DNA of 64,000 nucleotides from Mactra quadrangularis. Its lineage: Eukaryota > Mollusca > Bivalvia > Venerida > Mactridae. This document shows, one piece after another, positions 25,779 to 38,327 of the stretch; the stretch's first letter is position 1; each line of letters begins with the position of its first letter. The notes beneath the pieces were generated by a model. That model was not told the DNA's origin, did no database searches, and saw only the letters and a list, made by a program, of their open reading frames with translations. Position numbers and translations under genes: made by a program. Location: contig CM046307.1 of the NCBI GenBank assembly GCA_025267735.1, positions 60,073,395 through 60,137,394 of the forward strand, in the 5' to 3' direction.

Positions 25779-28700
25779 AAGTAACATTTTTACTGACAAT
25801 TTGATGGTCCAATCATTATGACTTCAAGGAGTGCTACTTTATTAAAAGGATTATATTGACAGTAAAATTGTCTCCCTTGAATATATACCTACATGAAGAT
25901 ATGGACTTGAGAGTTACCTCCCTTGGATTTATGAACATTTCAAGATTATTGATTATGAAGATGATTTTTGTACAGACTTAAAGTATAGGACTCTAGCAGT
26001 TTAGTAATTGGTCTATAGATTGAAAGTAGCGAGTAATGAAATTATAGAACAGTATATCAGTATTTTATATTTTCTAACCAGAGACATAGATAAGTGTATC
26101 CACGTCTCTGTTTAAAATTACTTGTTCTATGGTGCTGTAGAAAGCTTGAACATTATTATAATAATAGGTTTGTAGGGAATTTTACTAATTTTACAAATTT
26201 ACATACATTTTTAATCCTTCATTTATCTAATAATTAACACTGAATATCTGCAGGCCATTTAGTGATCTTTTATAACATGGTTGCTTAGAAGGTTTAGTCT
26301 GGGTTAGAAGGCTTGTCATTGCATATCAGTTTGTTTTATAAAAATAATGTGCATAGTGTAAATTGTATAATGGAAGCTGTAATTTGATGTATTCTAGTTC
26401 ATATATAAGGACCTATCATATATATTATATGAAATGGATCAGCTGATTTTGTATATTTTGAAAGTAATTGAATGTTTTTGTGACCATAGCATAATGATAC
26501 ATATCTATTAAAAAGTTATACATTTACTGTTATGCTACATATCATATCAAACTATGAACTGCTGTACTGATTGTTCTAAAACTTGAAAACAGACGGGGAA
26601 GAAAAAATTGAGCTATGCACATGGATGGGATGCAGAAAATTTTGCCCTTTACTCTATTAATAATGAAGTGGGCTAATGCTTGTGAAAATTTAAGGTGATG
26701 GCAGAGAATAGGAGGGATGAAAGACAAAGGGCAGGGGGGAGCTGCAACGGGGCAAGTTTCAAAATAAATATTTTTGTACCCAGCAGATGCTGTCTGCTGT
26801 AGAATGGTCAAGGTAGGAAAGAACAGGGGATGAAATGAGTGAAACATGAGTTAGTGTAAAGCCCTTATATTCTGTTAAAGAACAATTACTAGTACTGTGT
26901 ATCTACTTATGATTTGTTTATCATACTGTATCATGTGATATAATTTTATAAAAACACTATAACTGTTACATATATACTTGATTTACATATCAAATATAAC
27001 TTAACTAATACAGTATGTCTATAATTATTTTAAATAGATTGTAATTTGTTTATATTTTAATGTCAAGTTTATGTAATTCATTGTGATCGTTTCATTATTA
27101 TTGTATTAATACACAACACCATTGTCTGTTTACATTTCTATATTTGTTTAAGTCACATTGATTGATCATTTACATATATTGAGTTTCTTATGTTTACCAC
27201 AACTGTTCATTTACATGTACATGTGTATTTTTTCATGAGTTTTTGATGTTACATATAAACATATCATTTGTTCCTAACTAAATTCTGAGGTGTTTGATGG
27301 AGGCTGGTTTTGGTTCTCATACCTGTATTAGGTGGATTGGTTACTAGATCACTTGATCAGTTAAATTTGATTGAAAATGATTGGTTTACATTCATACTAG
27401 AAGCTTTTTGTGCCATTTAATATGAGATGTCAATTTTCCTGACATATTCTGTGACTGTGCAAGAGTAGGGGGTTTCAACCAGTTTTGTACCAGTCAGATT
27501 TTAAATTCTATAAAATTGATTGATTATTTAGGATTTGACAGTTTGAAACTGTAGTTAACGATTGTGCATGTAGTGAATGGCAGTATGGGTTAACAGAAAT
27601 AGACAATTTGTACAGAGAGGGTTAAAAAGACAATTGTTCGATATTGCCCTTATGTCAATTTTGAGATCTGCTTATTCATCTAATAGCAGTCTGTGGACTA
27701 GTGATTTAAATGTTTTATTTTTTATATGAGATAACTCTTTATAAATGGTATACATGTAATTCTATTTGTGTCCACCACAATATGTCTATATGACTTTCAT
27801 AATGTATTTTAAAAGTTGCCTAAGAAAAAAGTCTTAAAATCTCTCATGATATTAATGTTCATAATCTATAACAAGTTGAAGTTAAGTTTCAATGTCTGGC
27901 TTAGGTTTCAAAGTAACATTACTTGCTGAACCATATGGGACAGTTTTATTGTTTGTTTACTGTCTGCCATAATGTACAATTTAGATGGAGGAAATACACT
28001 AAGACAGGATATAAACACCAGTTACACTTGTGACATTTTTACCTATATTAAACTTTGTTTGCTGATAAATAAAAGTTATGTTCTGTTCTGTTCTGATAAT
28101 CTTAGAACATGTGTATTGAGATATGTTTGTTTATTTTGTTGTTTTATATAGAAGCTATAGAGGAAGATAAAAGATCTGAGTTTGATAATAGATAGTAGCT
28201 TATAGGTTAAAATAGATTTTATGTTTGATACCACTTAGTAGGGGTGGATCCTGTAGGTAGGGGGGGGGGGCAGTCCCAGCAAAAAGGTTGCAGAGAGATC
28301 TAGTCGGAATGTGTCTGAAATTTTTGAGGGACAGTCTGAGGAAGTACAGGGGACAACAGCATTTGATTCTTTGAATTCAATTTTTAGTGGGTTTTTTTTC
28401 CATGTATTTTTTGTTAGAATTTCATGTAAAATATGGACCTCAAAGCCTCAATCTAGATTCATTTTGATTTGATTTCTACTTTTATTTCATGTATAAATTT
28501 TCTAAAACTCAATGCCCCTTACAGCTTGCTACCGGGTTCATTCTTGCAAGGTTTAGAAAGCTTGTACAAATATGCTGATTTCTTTTAGAAGTTTTACATA
28601 TGTTCATACATTAAAATAGATGGTACCTATAGAAGACATTTGTTTGTAGTTTGTTGGTTTATTTCCTATAATGCCAATATAGACAGCTAGATATGCTCTA

Positions 28701-29524
28701 CAATATAGTCAAGAGTGTGAGTTTGTTTGTGAACCGTGGTTTTTTTGTAATCTTATAATCAAGTGTTAGTGCACGTTTATACTTGAATGTACTCTAGAGA
28801 TTTTGTTTTGTTAGGTGCCAATATACAAATATAATATATAATTATGTATGTTCATTTTTATACCCTCACATTTTTTGTATATTCGTTATGGGCATGTTTT
28901 GCTGCTATTATCAGCCGGGTATATGGTCAGTTTTTTTCTTGTTTTAAGTAGTATATGAACATCCTTATATGTTTGTTTTTCACTCTAATCTAGGATTCGC
29001 TTATCTTTTCTTCAATATATGAACTATTTTTTCATCCCTGTTTACGAATTACATAAGATTTCAACTGACTTAAGTTAATATGTAAATGTTTTGTTGTCCA
29101 CTTATTGTTTTAGATGACTTTAATGGTAAAAATCTACTGTTAAAGATCTGTTTTATTTTTTCTCCATATCTCATTGTTAGCATATCATATACATTTTGTC
29201 TTGTGATCTTTTATGTGCCTTATATTTTATTATTGGTCATTAAATAAAGGAATTTGTTCATTGTTCATTACCATGCCAAGATATTATCCATAAATTTTAT
29301 TTTCCAGTACTTGAATTTTATTATTATACATGTAAACAAATTGAAGCTAATACATTTTTGAAAACCATATCAATCCAGTAATAATGTCCTCATCATGTAT
29401 TGTTGAAATTCACCTGATCGAAATGAACAAAAAATGGATTTATCAAATCAAGATGTCATACTTCAGTACCCAAGATATCTTGCATTCAATAACATGTTAA
29501 ATTCTTTTAGTCTGTATACAGAAC

Positions 29525-29812
29525 ACGGGTCGATAGCACAGTTGGTAGCGCACCAGGATTTGGAATCTCGTGCCTGAGGGGGTGCGGGTTCGAATCCCAC
29601 CCGGGGAGGTTATACCCTTCCATGAAAATTTGACAATTATGTCAATTTTCCTCCATTGATTAGATCATATGGAGAAGTTTCCGGCCTTGTGGAAGGGTAG
29701 GTGAGTACTGGTTATAGACAATGGTCCAGGAAAGCTAGGTTAGGTGTGCTGGACGTAAAAAGACCTAAAATTGTGTTGACACGGTGTTAAATCCAATAAA
29801 AAGAAAAAAAGA
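29525..29812 (+). repeat. Full-length tRNA-derived SINE (family A)
   Basis: A box ATAGCACAGTTGGTAGCG and perfect B box GGTTCGAATCC at 29588 onward. The body carries GAAGGGTAGGTGAGTACTGG, CCAGGAAAGCTAGGTTAGG, and the tail ends GTGTTAAATCCAATAAAAAG. This is the best preserved copy of the family in the window, and its internal Pol III promoter looks intact. Confidence 0.88.
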
Positions 29813-31186
29813 AAAGTCAGTCTGTACACAAGTACATGTGCAGACAAACATGGCTCTGGAGGTATTTTAGTTTTTTCCCTACAGTTAACAAATTAACAAC
29901 CTGCACACGACTGTAGAGGTCTCAAGAAAATAACTTGGTTTTATTTCATTCTTATTAATTAATCATGTAGTTGTCATTTTTTAAGGTGAAAATTTGGTGC
30001 ATACCAAAAGTAAGATGTCAAATATTTGTATTGGCCAAGTTGATGTATACTTTCGCTTATAATTCTAACTTCTGTGAATTATGGCCAAATGAGGCCATAC
30101 CTATCATTGTATTGTTTTGTTGTGTTGTTTATATTTACCATATATTTGATTTACTGTTTGATACAGACAACAATGTGGTTGTTGTTGATCTATATAAACA
30201 TTGTGTGAAATGAAAGTATATATGCAATATATTCAGAATTTATTCTATATTATATATAAGTATGTGATTGTAAATAAAAATTGTAATATTTTAACAAAAA
30301 AATAGCTATAATCAATTTTATGTTGCCTTAAAAAAATAATGTTATAATATTAATGAAATAAAGTATACAGAATAGAAATGTGTTGTTTTGTATAGATTGT
30401 CTTTGCCTTTCAAAATATATGTCCTGCTTTGTTTGTCCTCTTGAGCTGATATTTTATCATGTCATGAGTTTTTTTGATAAAAGCTTCAGTTTAAATATCA
30501 GAAACAGAGAGTCTACTTATCAGAGACAGAGTTTTTCATTTTATATATTTCTGGTAATAAATTAATAAATTTGAATTAAATTTTCTTGCAATATCAAGGA
30601 TAAAGATTCTTATCCAATGATACACTGGTGTAATTGGACCTGATTCAAACAATATAGAGCTGGCTATCTAATGATCAGTCCACAAACCCAAGGAATTTGG
30701 TTGAATCCAATTTTGAGCTGAATTCAGAACTGAGAACGTAGTCGTACTGATGTAAAATTATCTCTGTTCTTGGACTTGGTTGCACTCTAGTAGTCCGTTT
30801 AACAAATTGCTACCCTGCTGTTTTCAAAAACAGAAACAAAAATCTTTGACCATTCCGAGTGCGACTTTTTTATTTGAATAACAATACATGTACCCACAAC
30901 TGTAAGCATGTGCTCTTTTGTTAACACCTTGTTCGTGGGACAAAATGTAACTGTAAACTTTTGTTAAATATGCTAATATGTAAGGTCATGAAAAGGTCCA
31001 TTGAATGATTAATATGAACAACACAATGGAAATAACTTCAATAAAAATGAATATGAAGGTTGTAATAGCCTATACAGACTGGTCTGATACAAGGAATAAA
31101 CTTCAATACCGGTATTAATTGCATACATATTATTATTATATATCTAATAAATCTAACCAATCAATAATCTGCATTTGTACCATGTG

Positions 31187-31247
31187 ACCGTCCAATATAT
31201 TCTCGTATTGGATCCAAAAAATATATATTATTTTCATATTGGACGGT
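31187..31247. repeat. Small inverted repeat
   Basis: 12-bp arms ACCGTCCAATAT and ATATTGGACGGT around an AT-rich loop. It lies 90 bp from the larger palindrome at 31336 and shares the CATATTGGAC word with it. Confidence 0.8.
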
Positions 31248-31335
31248 TGGGTACATGTGCACTAAACGGTGGTAGTCTGTGGATGTTGGTGTTGATTATT
31301 ATTTCAAAGTAAACAAAAGATATATAATAATAAGG

Positions 31336-31493
31336 TTATTATACATTATACTGTACAATATGGAATATATTTGGACTTGTACACAGTTTAAAAAGTCATA
31401 TTGGACTCGCCTATCGGCTAGTCCTATATGACATGTTAAGCTGTGTACTCGTCCAAATATATTTCCGTATTTAACAGTAAAATGTATAATAAT
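31336..31493. repeat. Near-complete 158-bp palindrome (fold-back element)
   Basis: The left arm runs TTATTATACATT, ATATATTTGGAC, GTACACAG, GTCATAT. The right arm reads the same in reverse complement, with scattered mismatches. Symmetry continues almost to the centre (near 31414), so the whole segment can fold into one hairpin. It may be a fold-back MITE; no target duplication is certain. Confidence 0.85.
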
Positions 31494-31920
31494 CTATAAA
31501 TATTGGTTAGTTAGTATAGACATTGAAGCATGAAATGTATGATTCTGTCTTCAGTCAATTTTCACAAACTATAACAATATACATGCATATATGAGCAATG
31601 GCTAGGAACCACACTGATAAGATGATATTCAAACAATCTACAGACCTCTGAATGTCTCTAAGTCAGATTCAGGGGTTTTTTCTCTGTCAAGTAATATGAG
31701 AGTTCACAGTACTTTGAAATGGAGATGAAGAAAATTGTCTTGGAATGGTGGTTAGGTGAGTTGGCTACCATACATTACCTATTAAAGTGTTTATACAGGG
31801 TGTAAAATCCAAAGAAATTGAAGATGAATGGATATTGAGCAGATAACATTCATAGCATTGTATATATTATACGGGAGCATAGAGGTGACATGGAGAAATA
31901 TTTAAAATACCGCTGCTATT

Positions 31921-32196
31921 ACGTGGCCACGCAGTAGCTATTACGTGCACACGCAATAACGTTTACGTGGCCATGCAATAGCTGTGCGTGCGCACGCTGT
32001 AGCTTTTACATGCGCACGCAATAACATTTACGTGGCCACGCAATAGCTTAACGTGCGCAAGCAGTAGCTTATTCGAGCGCACACAATAACCTTTACATGG
32101 CCATGCAATAGCTTTACGTGCGTACGCAGTAGCTATTACATGCGCACGCAATAACGTTTATGTGACCATGCAATAGCTTTACATGTGCACATAATA
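31921..32196. repeat. Array of about 13 CpG-rich palindromic units of about 22 bp
   Basis: Units of the type ACGTGGCCACGCAATAGCTT and ACGTGCGCACGCAATAACGT alternate, with a higher-order period of three units (about 65 bp). Many units contain a perfect palindrome, for example CGTGGCCACG at 31922 and GCGTGCGCACGC at 31986. CpG density is far above the surroundings. The open frame on the - strand across the array is a by-product of the repeat. Confidence 0.9.
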
Positions 32197-33051
32197 ATTG
32201 TCCAATGAAAATGCTCATTATAGTGGCCGCCAATTTCGACAACTCTCATTGGTCAATTATAACGTGTGCACGTAATGCCATGTAATGGGGTTATCTTTTT
32301 TTTTAATCACCAGTTTAGTTTTGTTTAATTATGTACTTTAGTTTTCAATGTCTTTTTCTTTAATTATAGACATTTTTAAAACTCTAATCAATGATAGAGC
32401 ATTCAATACTAATCAATAAAAAAATAGAATTTCTTCAGTGCGGTTGGTTTATTGAATTTGGCAATATCAAATAAATAACTTATTTACATTTTATATAACT
32501 GACACAGTGTCTTTATCATGATTTTTGTGGTCAATGTAGGACATTTTACAATAACAATGTGCAGTCTCTAGATACACAAAATGTCACATGGTATAGGCAC
32601 TGTGACTTTACTGGGTTAAATGTTTTAGCAATAGACCTTAAATGGAACTTGAATTTATGCGTTTTTCTGTCAGTTCGCAGGCAGTACAAACTAAGTTTGG
32701 TACACATTATTGCTGAAAAGAACAAAAAACAGATTCAATCATATTGTTCTTTGTACACGTATTTTCATTGTGACAGTGAGTTTTTTGTATTGCAGGGAAA
32801 ACTTAAATATTTGAATTCTGGATATATTCTATTTTATGTTCATATAAAATACATGTCTATGCTTCACAGCTTACAAATCAATTGTACCCAATGTTGCAAG
32901 ATGAAAATCAAGATCGTGAAGAAAAAACAAAATGCATATGTATGTATAGGTTTTAGAATTGTGGAATGAAATGAAATATAGCTTGGATAACCCAGGATTC
33001 CTGCGATTGTGAACCAGAATTGTCCTCTGTAATTTCCTTTCTATTCTTTAG

Positions 33052-33345
33052 TTGGGTTTAACGATGTAGCGACACATGGTATAGGTAATCTAATCACAGC
33101 ATTTCGTCTTGGAATGGCTAAATCTATGGATTAAGCTGTTAAACAGCTACTAAGCACATACTTCCATCATTGCCTGACAACTGCCCAACATAATTTAGAA
33201 TCAGAGGTAAGAGGAAGAATGGCCATAATAATTATTTCATGACCAAGCACCATGAAAATATGCTCAACCCTGGAAATGACCCCATGCCCCTCGATCAGTA
33301 GACTTGAGTGCTACTGACTAGATTAGTCAGGTGGGCTTAGATGAG
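33052..33345 (-). repeat. tRNA-derived SINE (family B), decayed
   Basis: Shares CTAAGCACATACTTCC, GACAACTGCCCAACATAA, ATTTCATGACCAAGC and the GATCAGTAGACTTG head with four other copies in the window. The head is at the high-coordinate end. Confidence 0.8.
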
Positions 33346-33371
33346 CCTTTAAATTACAAATTATATACATA

Positions 33372-34203
33372 TAGTGCCACCATAAGTTTGGAGACAAAGG
33401 TACTTTACTTAATTCTTAAATTTTAATTATCAATTTGATAAAACCATAATTTTTGATATATTTAGTACAGTTGGTGATAAAGTGTTAACTAATTCCATGA
33501 ATGCATCACATTTCAGCATCTGACATTTCAAAGCTGTTTGAACCCTGATCCAAGTAATTATTTTCTATAATGTAAGCTTTTTAAGCTACTATATAGTCTC
33601 AACTGTAAATAAATCATAAAATATAAATCTGATAGTTTGTTTTGTTGGGTTTGCCGTAGCAACACATTGTATAGGTCATATTATGGCGGTCAGTCAACCT
33701 ACTCACTGTTCCTGGAAAGGCTAATCTCTGGATTTAGCTGTTAACCAACTACTAAGCACATACTTTCGTCAGTGACTGACAACTGCCCTACATAATTAAG
33801 AATAATTGGTGGGAGGGAAAATGGCCATGGAAATAATTTCATGACCAAGCTCCACGAAAGAATGCACCGCCCGGGAATCGAATCCATGACCCCTGGATCA
33901 GTAGACCTGCATGCTACTAACTGAGCTGGCCAGAAAAAAAAAAAAAAAAGCTAAGCTAAAATGCATTTCAAAATAAAAGGCTGTCAGATTTTTTATAAAA
34001 GATATTCAGTAGGACTACCAGACACATAGATATCAGGGAGCATATTATCAAAAATCCTAAGATAATTTTACAGTACAATATAGAAGGATTTACGACTAAA
34101 ATCAGTCGTAAGAGGCTTGATAATACTGGCCCCAGGACATCTACCGGTATGTCTCTTGGCCTATGAAGTGAAAATTTCTTCAAACTTATGGTGGGTACTG
34201 TAC
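33372..34203. mobile_element. Tc1-type MITE split by a SINE insertion
   Basis: Left end GTGCCACCATAAGTTTGGAG and right end ACTTATGGTGGGTACTG match the ends of the intact element at 41120-41494. The SINE at 33650-33935 lies between them and accounts for most of the extra length. Pairing of the two ends is inferred. Confidence 0.5.
33650..33935 (-). repeat. tRNA-derived SINE (family B), best copy
   Basis: Read on the - strand: A box TAGCTCAGTTAGTAGCATG type (here CCAGCTCAGTTAGTAG), B box GGATTCGATTCCCGGG, then the shared body and the end GTTGCTACGGCAAACCC. A run of about 17 A flanks the head side. Confidence 0.85.
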
Positions 34204-34639
34204 AAGCATAATTATATAATAATAAGAAATAATGACAACTACTGTATAAGAGCTAGACATGAACTTTATTGTCAAATTATTAACAAGTTAAATAAGCAAT
34301 ATACAAAATGTATACAACATATTTTTGGTGTACATACAAATTAATACATGATATTCAATAATAGTAACGTAACAAGATGTCACATAATGTTTATGTACAG
34401 ATATCACAATAGTTAAATCACAGACACTAATACCAGTACATTGATATTTTACTAAATACATGTATAATTTTATATCAAAAACATTTCAACGGTTGCACGC
34501 CAGACTGTAGTAACTATCCTCCTTTAATAATGCACCTACTACAGTCTTGCTGGCATCCCTCTATTTTTAAACTAATGTTATAAACATACAAGAATCAATG
34601 TTAGTACATTATAATAAATAAAATGACAGAAGAAATTTT

Positions 34640-34815
34640 CCATGGTTCAGGGTCTAGTTGACATTGACAAGTCTTCCTTGAACTCCACACTGGAAATTGG
34701 TCGGCTGCACTAAGAGGAGTAAAAGACTCCCCAGGGAGATTAATAGATAGATACCAATAGCCCGATGACCAGGGGTAATAGCTGTAAAGTATGTGAACGT
34801 GCATAAGCATGAAAC
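34640..34815 (+). repeat. SINE-like repeat (family D), truncated
   Basis: In reverse complement it matches the copy at 19770 (GCTATTACCCCTGGTCATCG, CTCCCTGGGGAGTC, TTTCATGCTTATGCACGTTC). The tRNA-like head is missing or replaced. Confidence 0.75.
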
Positions 34816-34818
34816 TTA

Positions 34819-35033
34819 GGCCACAACAAGTTGATGATATGTTCTATGGATTTTTCTAAAAAAAAAATGGGGCGAGCGAGCGAAGAAAAAAACCATCTTT
34901 ATTCAGTTGCTTTATGTAGCGGTTTGACCAAATTTTTATGAGCGAGCGAGGAAATAAAAATATTTTTTGTAAAAAACTGTCAAAATTAAGGTGCGAGCGA
35001 ATCCATAGAACATATGATCAATTTGTTGTGGCC
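34819..35033. mobile_element. 215-bp MITE, TTA target duplication (Harbinger-like)
   Basis: Terminal inverted repeats of about 33 bp begin GGCCACAACAAGTTGATGAT (left), with the right end in reverse complement differing at only a few positions. TTA flanks both ends. A 3-bp TTA/TWA duplication fits PIF/Harbinger-type elements. The interior is rich in GAGCGAGC tetramers. Confidence 0.8.
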
Positions 35034-35879
35034 TTAGAATATAAAATGCCATTACTTTTTTGTTTACAACACTTCCCTCCAAAAGTTTCTTCACACATTC
35101 ACAATTTACATTATACATGTATTATATGAAGTTTCAGAAAGTTGTTATAGGGGTTTAATGTTAAATGATTTTTAATTTTGCCATTTTGATCAGTACATTT
35201 TCTTTTAAATATGAAAAACAAAAATATCTGAAACTCAATCTGGTTCAGTGTGATACATAGAACATACTGTTTGGAGGCAGATAGGTATCTTTTGCTGCAA
35301 CTCAAAAAATGAAATTTACAAATAGAAATTTTGAATAATAAATGAAATAAACTATGATATAATAGTTCTAAAAAGTTAAAGTATGAAGTTGTAGCAAATC
35401 AATTAACTCTGCTGTGAAAGAATTTATAGAATTAAAATAATGGTTGCAATGTGGAAAATTTTGCTGAGAGTATCATCGAGCAGGTGACCTGTAAGTACAT
35501 GTATATTAACAAATAAATCTATTTATGCATTAATAATCTAAGCAATACATAAAAGATATACAAAGGTTAACACAACTTCATTCTTGTGAAAAACTGCATC
35601 AAATTTTGGTGACTAAGCATAACATAATATTAACAGATTAATAGCAGTTTTGCCCTAACTCTCTAGCTTGAAGCCGATTACTAAGGAAACTGATGTGGGC
35701 CAGTAAAAGTTACTTATGGTCTGCTAGTTGAAAATTAGACTCAGTACTACAAAACATAATAAATCAAACTAGTACTTGTAAAAATTTGAGGAATAGAGTG
35801 CAATAGTAAAATAAAAAAATGCTTAAATTAGATACGAAGTTTTACAAATATAAACATAAAACGAGAAATGTAATGTGGA

Positions 35880-36225
35880 AACCACATTAAAGCCGGATTT
35901 TCATCAAGATCTGATCATAAATGACAGAGATATCCAACATATTAAAAATTTCAACCCAAAAATTACTAAGGGAAATAATCCAGGTAGAGTTGTGGTTACT
36001 TTCTAATTCTGTTCATCACATGGTATGTTATCATTGAATGAAGTTTCATAAAGATCTGACAATAAATGGCTGACACATAAGGTAAAGAAAAAACTTTAAC
36101 GCAATTGTTAACTACACCGAACGCCCAACTGCCTGCCCACACACCTGACCGCCTGTCCACCCACCCGCCCAGCTTTTGCCAAACTATAAGCCGGATTTTT
36201 TCATCGAAAAATCCAGCTCATAAAA
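35880..36225. repeat. Interspersed repeat with CCGGATTTT hairpin and CCGCC tract
   Basis: AGCCGGATTTTTTCATCGAA folds back on the adjoining AAAATCCAGCT at the right end, and AAAGCCGGATTTTCATC recurs at the left. A CCCGCC-rich tract lies inside. I take it to be a dispersed repeat; family unknown. Confidence 0.55.
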
Positions 36226-36403
36226 TGATGTGTTTTGTTCTATACCATGACAAAACAAATACTATAAGACAATAGTAATGGGTTGATAATTTACTGGTAG
36301 TTACAATCATAGTCATTTGGTTTCTGTTTTTAATGATTGACTATTGATTAAAATGACCCTGTCAGTTTGTACAAAAGAGTCAAAATGACTATCCAATGGA
36401 TTA

Positions 36404-36695
36404 CAGTGCTCTTCAGAAGTTTCTGGACATACAAAATTTGAGAAAAGTGGCCATGCATACCACAAGTAATCTTCCAAAAATATAAGCTTATTCATAAAAC
36501 AGATTCACATTTACTGAGAACTTACTCAAGGAAAAAAGGAAACAAATTGAAATTCCATAATCAACATTAATTAGTTTATCAACATATGAATCAAATTATT
36601 TTACATGAATAAGCTTCAACTATAATAAAATTAAACGGAGTGTGCAGGATTTTTTTTCTAAATTTCAATTTTTCAAGAAGTATTGGAGGGCACTG
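36404..36695. mobile_element. Tc1-type MITE, 292 bp
   Basis: Left end TA|CAGTGCTCTTCAGAAGTTT pairs with the reverse complement of the right end, CAGTGCCCTCCAATACTTC. The right-hand TA (36696-36697) lies inside the target duplication of the neighbouring hAT-type element. Confidence 0.75.
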
Positions 36696-36700
36696 TACAT

Positions 36701-37277
36701 TAGGGCTGTCACGATACGCCCAGAAGCATATCGCAATATACTGCAATACGCTAGCACCGTATCATGATACATACCACGATATATGGTGTTTTTTATATTC
36801 GTTGTGCCTCTGCTGTATTTAACAGAAACATTGCTTACCTTACATGCAGGCAGCTACTGATAGAATCTAGCCTATTTAAGTCTAAACAATAATTTAGGAG
36901 TGATACTTTCTTGCATAAAAAATGCTTAAGTTGAAAGAAACAACCACCCCCTTAGCTGTAGAACGTCCAAGCAATCAAGCTCCTGGACGCCATGCTAGTT
37001 TCACAACTTCCTGTCCCCAAGTATTCGATTCAAGAACATGTTTTGCACAAGTTCCTTACATCCAGACAAACGCGCCCCATTGGTTAAATTCTTGTAACAT
37101 AAGCTTAAATTGAATGAACAATGGAACATTTGAAGTTTTGCTACATTCATTTTGCGAAGGGAAATATTTCCCATTGAAATGAAAAATATCGCCAAATACC
37201 GGTACGTTAAATTTGTACTGCGGTACGTATTGCCACAGTTGCGTATTGCAATATACTGGTATATCGTGACAGCCCTA
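36701..37277. mobile_element. hAT-type MITE, 577 bp, perfect 8-bp target duplication
   Basis: Terminal inverted repeats TAGGGCTGTCACGATA at both ends. Perfect direct repeat CTGTACAT at 36693-36700 and 37278-37285. No transposase is encoded. The 8-bp duplication identifies the hAT class. Confidence 0.9.
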
Positions 37278-38120
37278 CTGTACATTAAACACGTACAATT
37301 ATGCTATAATGAGATCAATGTTACAATATCACAAAATTTAGTAATAGTTAATACTATGATTAATGTACTTTTATAATACAACAATGATTTCATACATTTA
37401 ACTCTAATCATACTCTAATATCAAATATCCCAAAATATGCTGCCTTAGGACAAATATACTTAAATAAAAATTGCCACAATGCAGACCGATGAAAATTTCA
37501 GCCAAATATTTTAAAAATGCATTGAAAATGAATTACTTAAATAAAAATGTCAAGACACAGCAGTCAGTAAGACAGATATGACAAAATGCTCTAAATAAAG
37601 CAGTCATTGTCTGAACCTAAAGTTGGCTCAAACAAGCGAGCATTACATATTTTATATTGTCAAGCTGGTAGATAATTTTGCCGTTTACTTCCTAAGTACA
37701 AAATAATCATATGGGCTTGTGATTGTGAAAATTTAAAGTGATAACTGGTGTATTCTCTGATCTATTGTGGCAGGGTGTAACACAACATGCATCATCAAGT
37801 GGATTGAAACCTTTTATAAAATATCAACAAAACAGTACACAGTAGCAATAGAGAACTTAATAATGATAGATTGAACAACATGGATGAACAATGTTGCCAA
37901 TATACCATCTTCGGAAACCCACTGTACTCATTCGTTATCATTGACGAATAATAATACCCTGGGTTACCGTGGTTTTACACATCATAATTTTGATTCAACT
38001 TTGTCCATATGTCGTGGCTTAATGAATAAATCTCTATAATACAACATTTCTGTCAAACAGGCTGTTGAACATAATCAAATAAATCTCATCAATTCAATAC
38101 AGTTACATGTTTTATCACAA

Positions 38121-38290
38121 ATTTCAATCACTAATTACAACATTCAATCACTACACACAAAATTCAATCACTGCACACAAAATTCAATCACTAATCACAA
38201 AATTAAATCACTACTAACAAATGTCAATCACTAATCACAAATTTGTTTAACAACTGACAAATTTCAATCACAAATTTTCCATAACTTATC
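38121..38290. repeat. Degenerate tandem repeat of about 19-20 bp
   Basis: Eight or so variants of TTCAATCACTAATCACAAAA, ending about 40 bp from the C9orf72 stop codon. It is thus within the probable 3' UTR. Confidence 0.85.
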
Positions 38291-38327
38291 ACACAAAAAT
38301 CACATGTCCCACAAATAATTAATAGAG

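Larger units (their letters stand above)
25779..38100. other. Repeat-rich intergenic region (3' to 3')
   Basis: Two genes converge on this 12-kb stretch. I find no credible coding exon; short open frames here lack codon bias, splice context or a recognisable motif. The first part (25.8-29.5 kb) is AT-rich with a G run and GGGGTGGATCC near 28240-28275. The rest holds SINEs, palindromes and MITEs listed below. The C9orf72 3' UTR must enter from the right, but I found no certain polyadenylation signal for it. Confidence 0.6.

Noticed and set aside
29527..29605. A genuine tRNA gene
   Set aside because: A and B boxes are present, but the acceptor stem does not pair and the SINE body follows directly; other copies share that body.
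31963..32151. Open frame on the - strand rich in His, Ala and Cys
   Set aside because: Fully explained by the palindromic 22-bp array.
32559..32969. 136-codon open frame in the intergenic region, the longest there
   Set aside because: The translation has no recognisable domain, no clear start context or splice partner, and composition like the flanks; it is within what chance allows in 12 kb.
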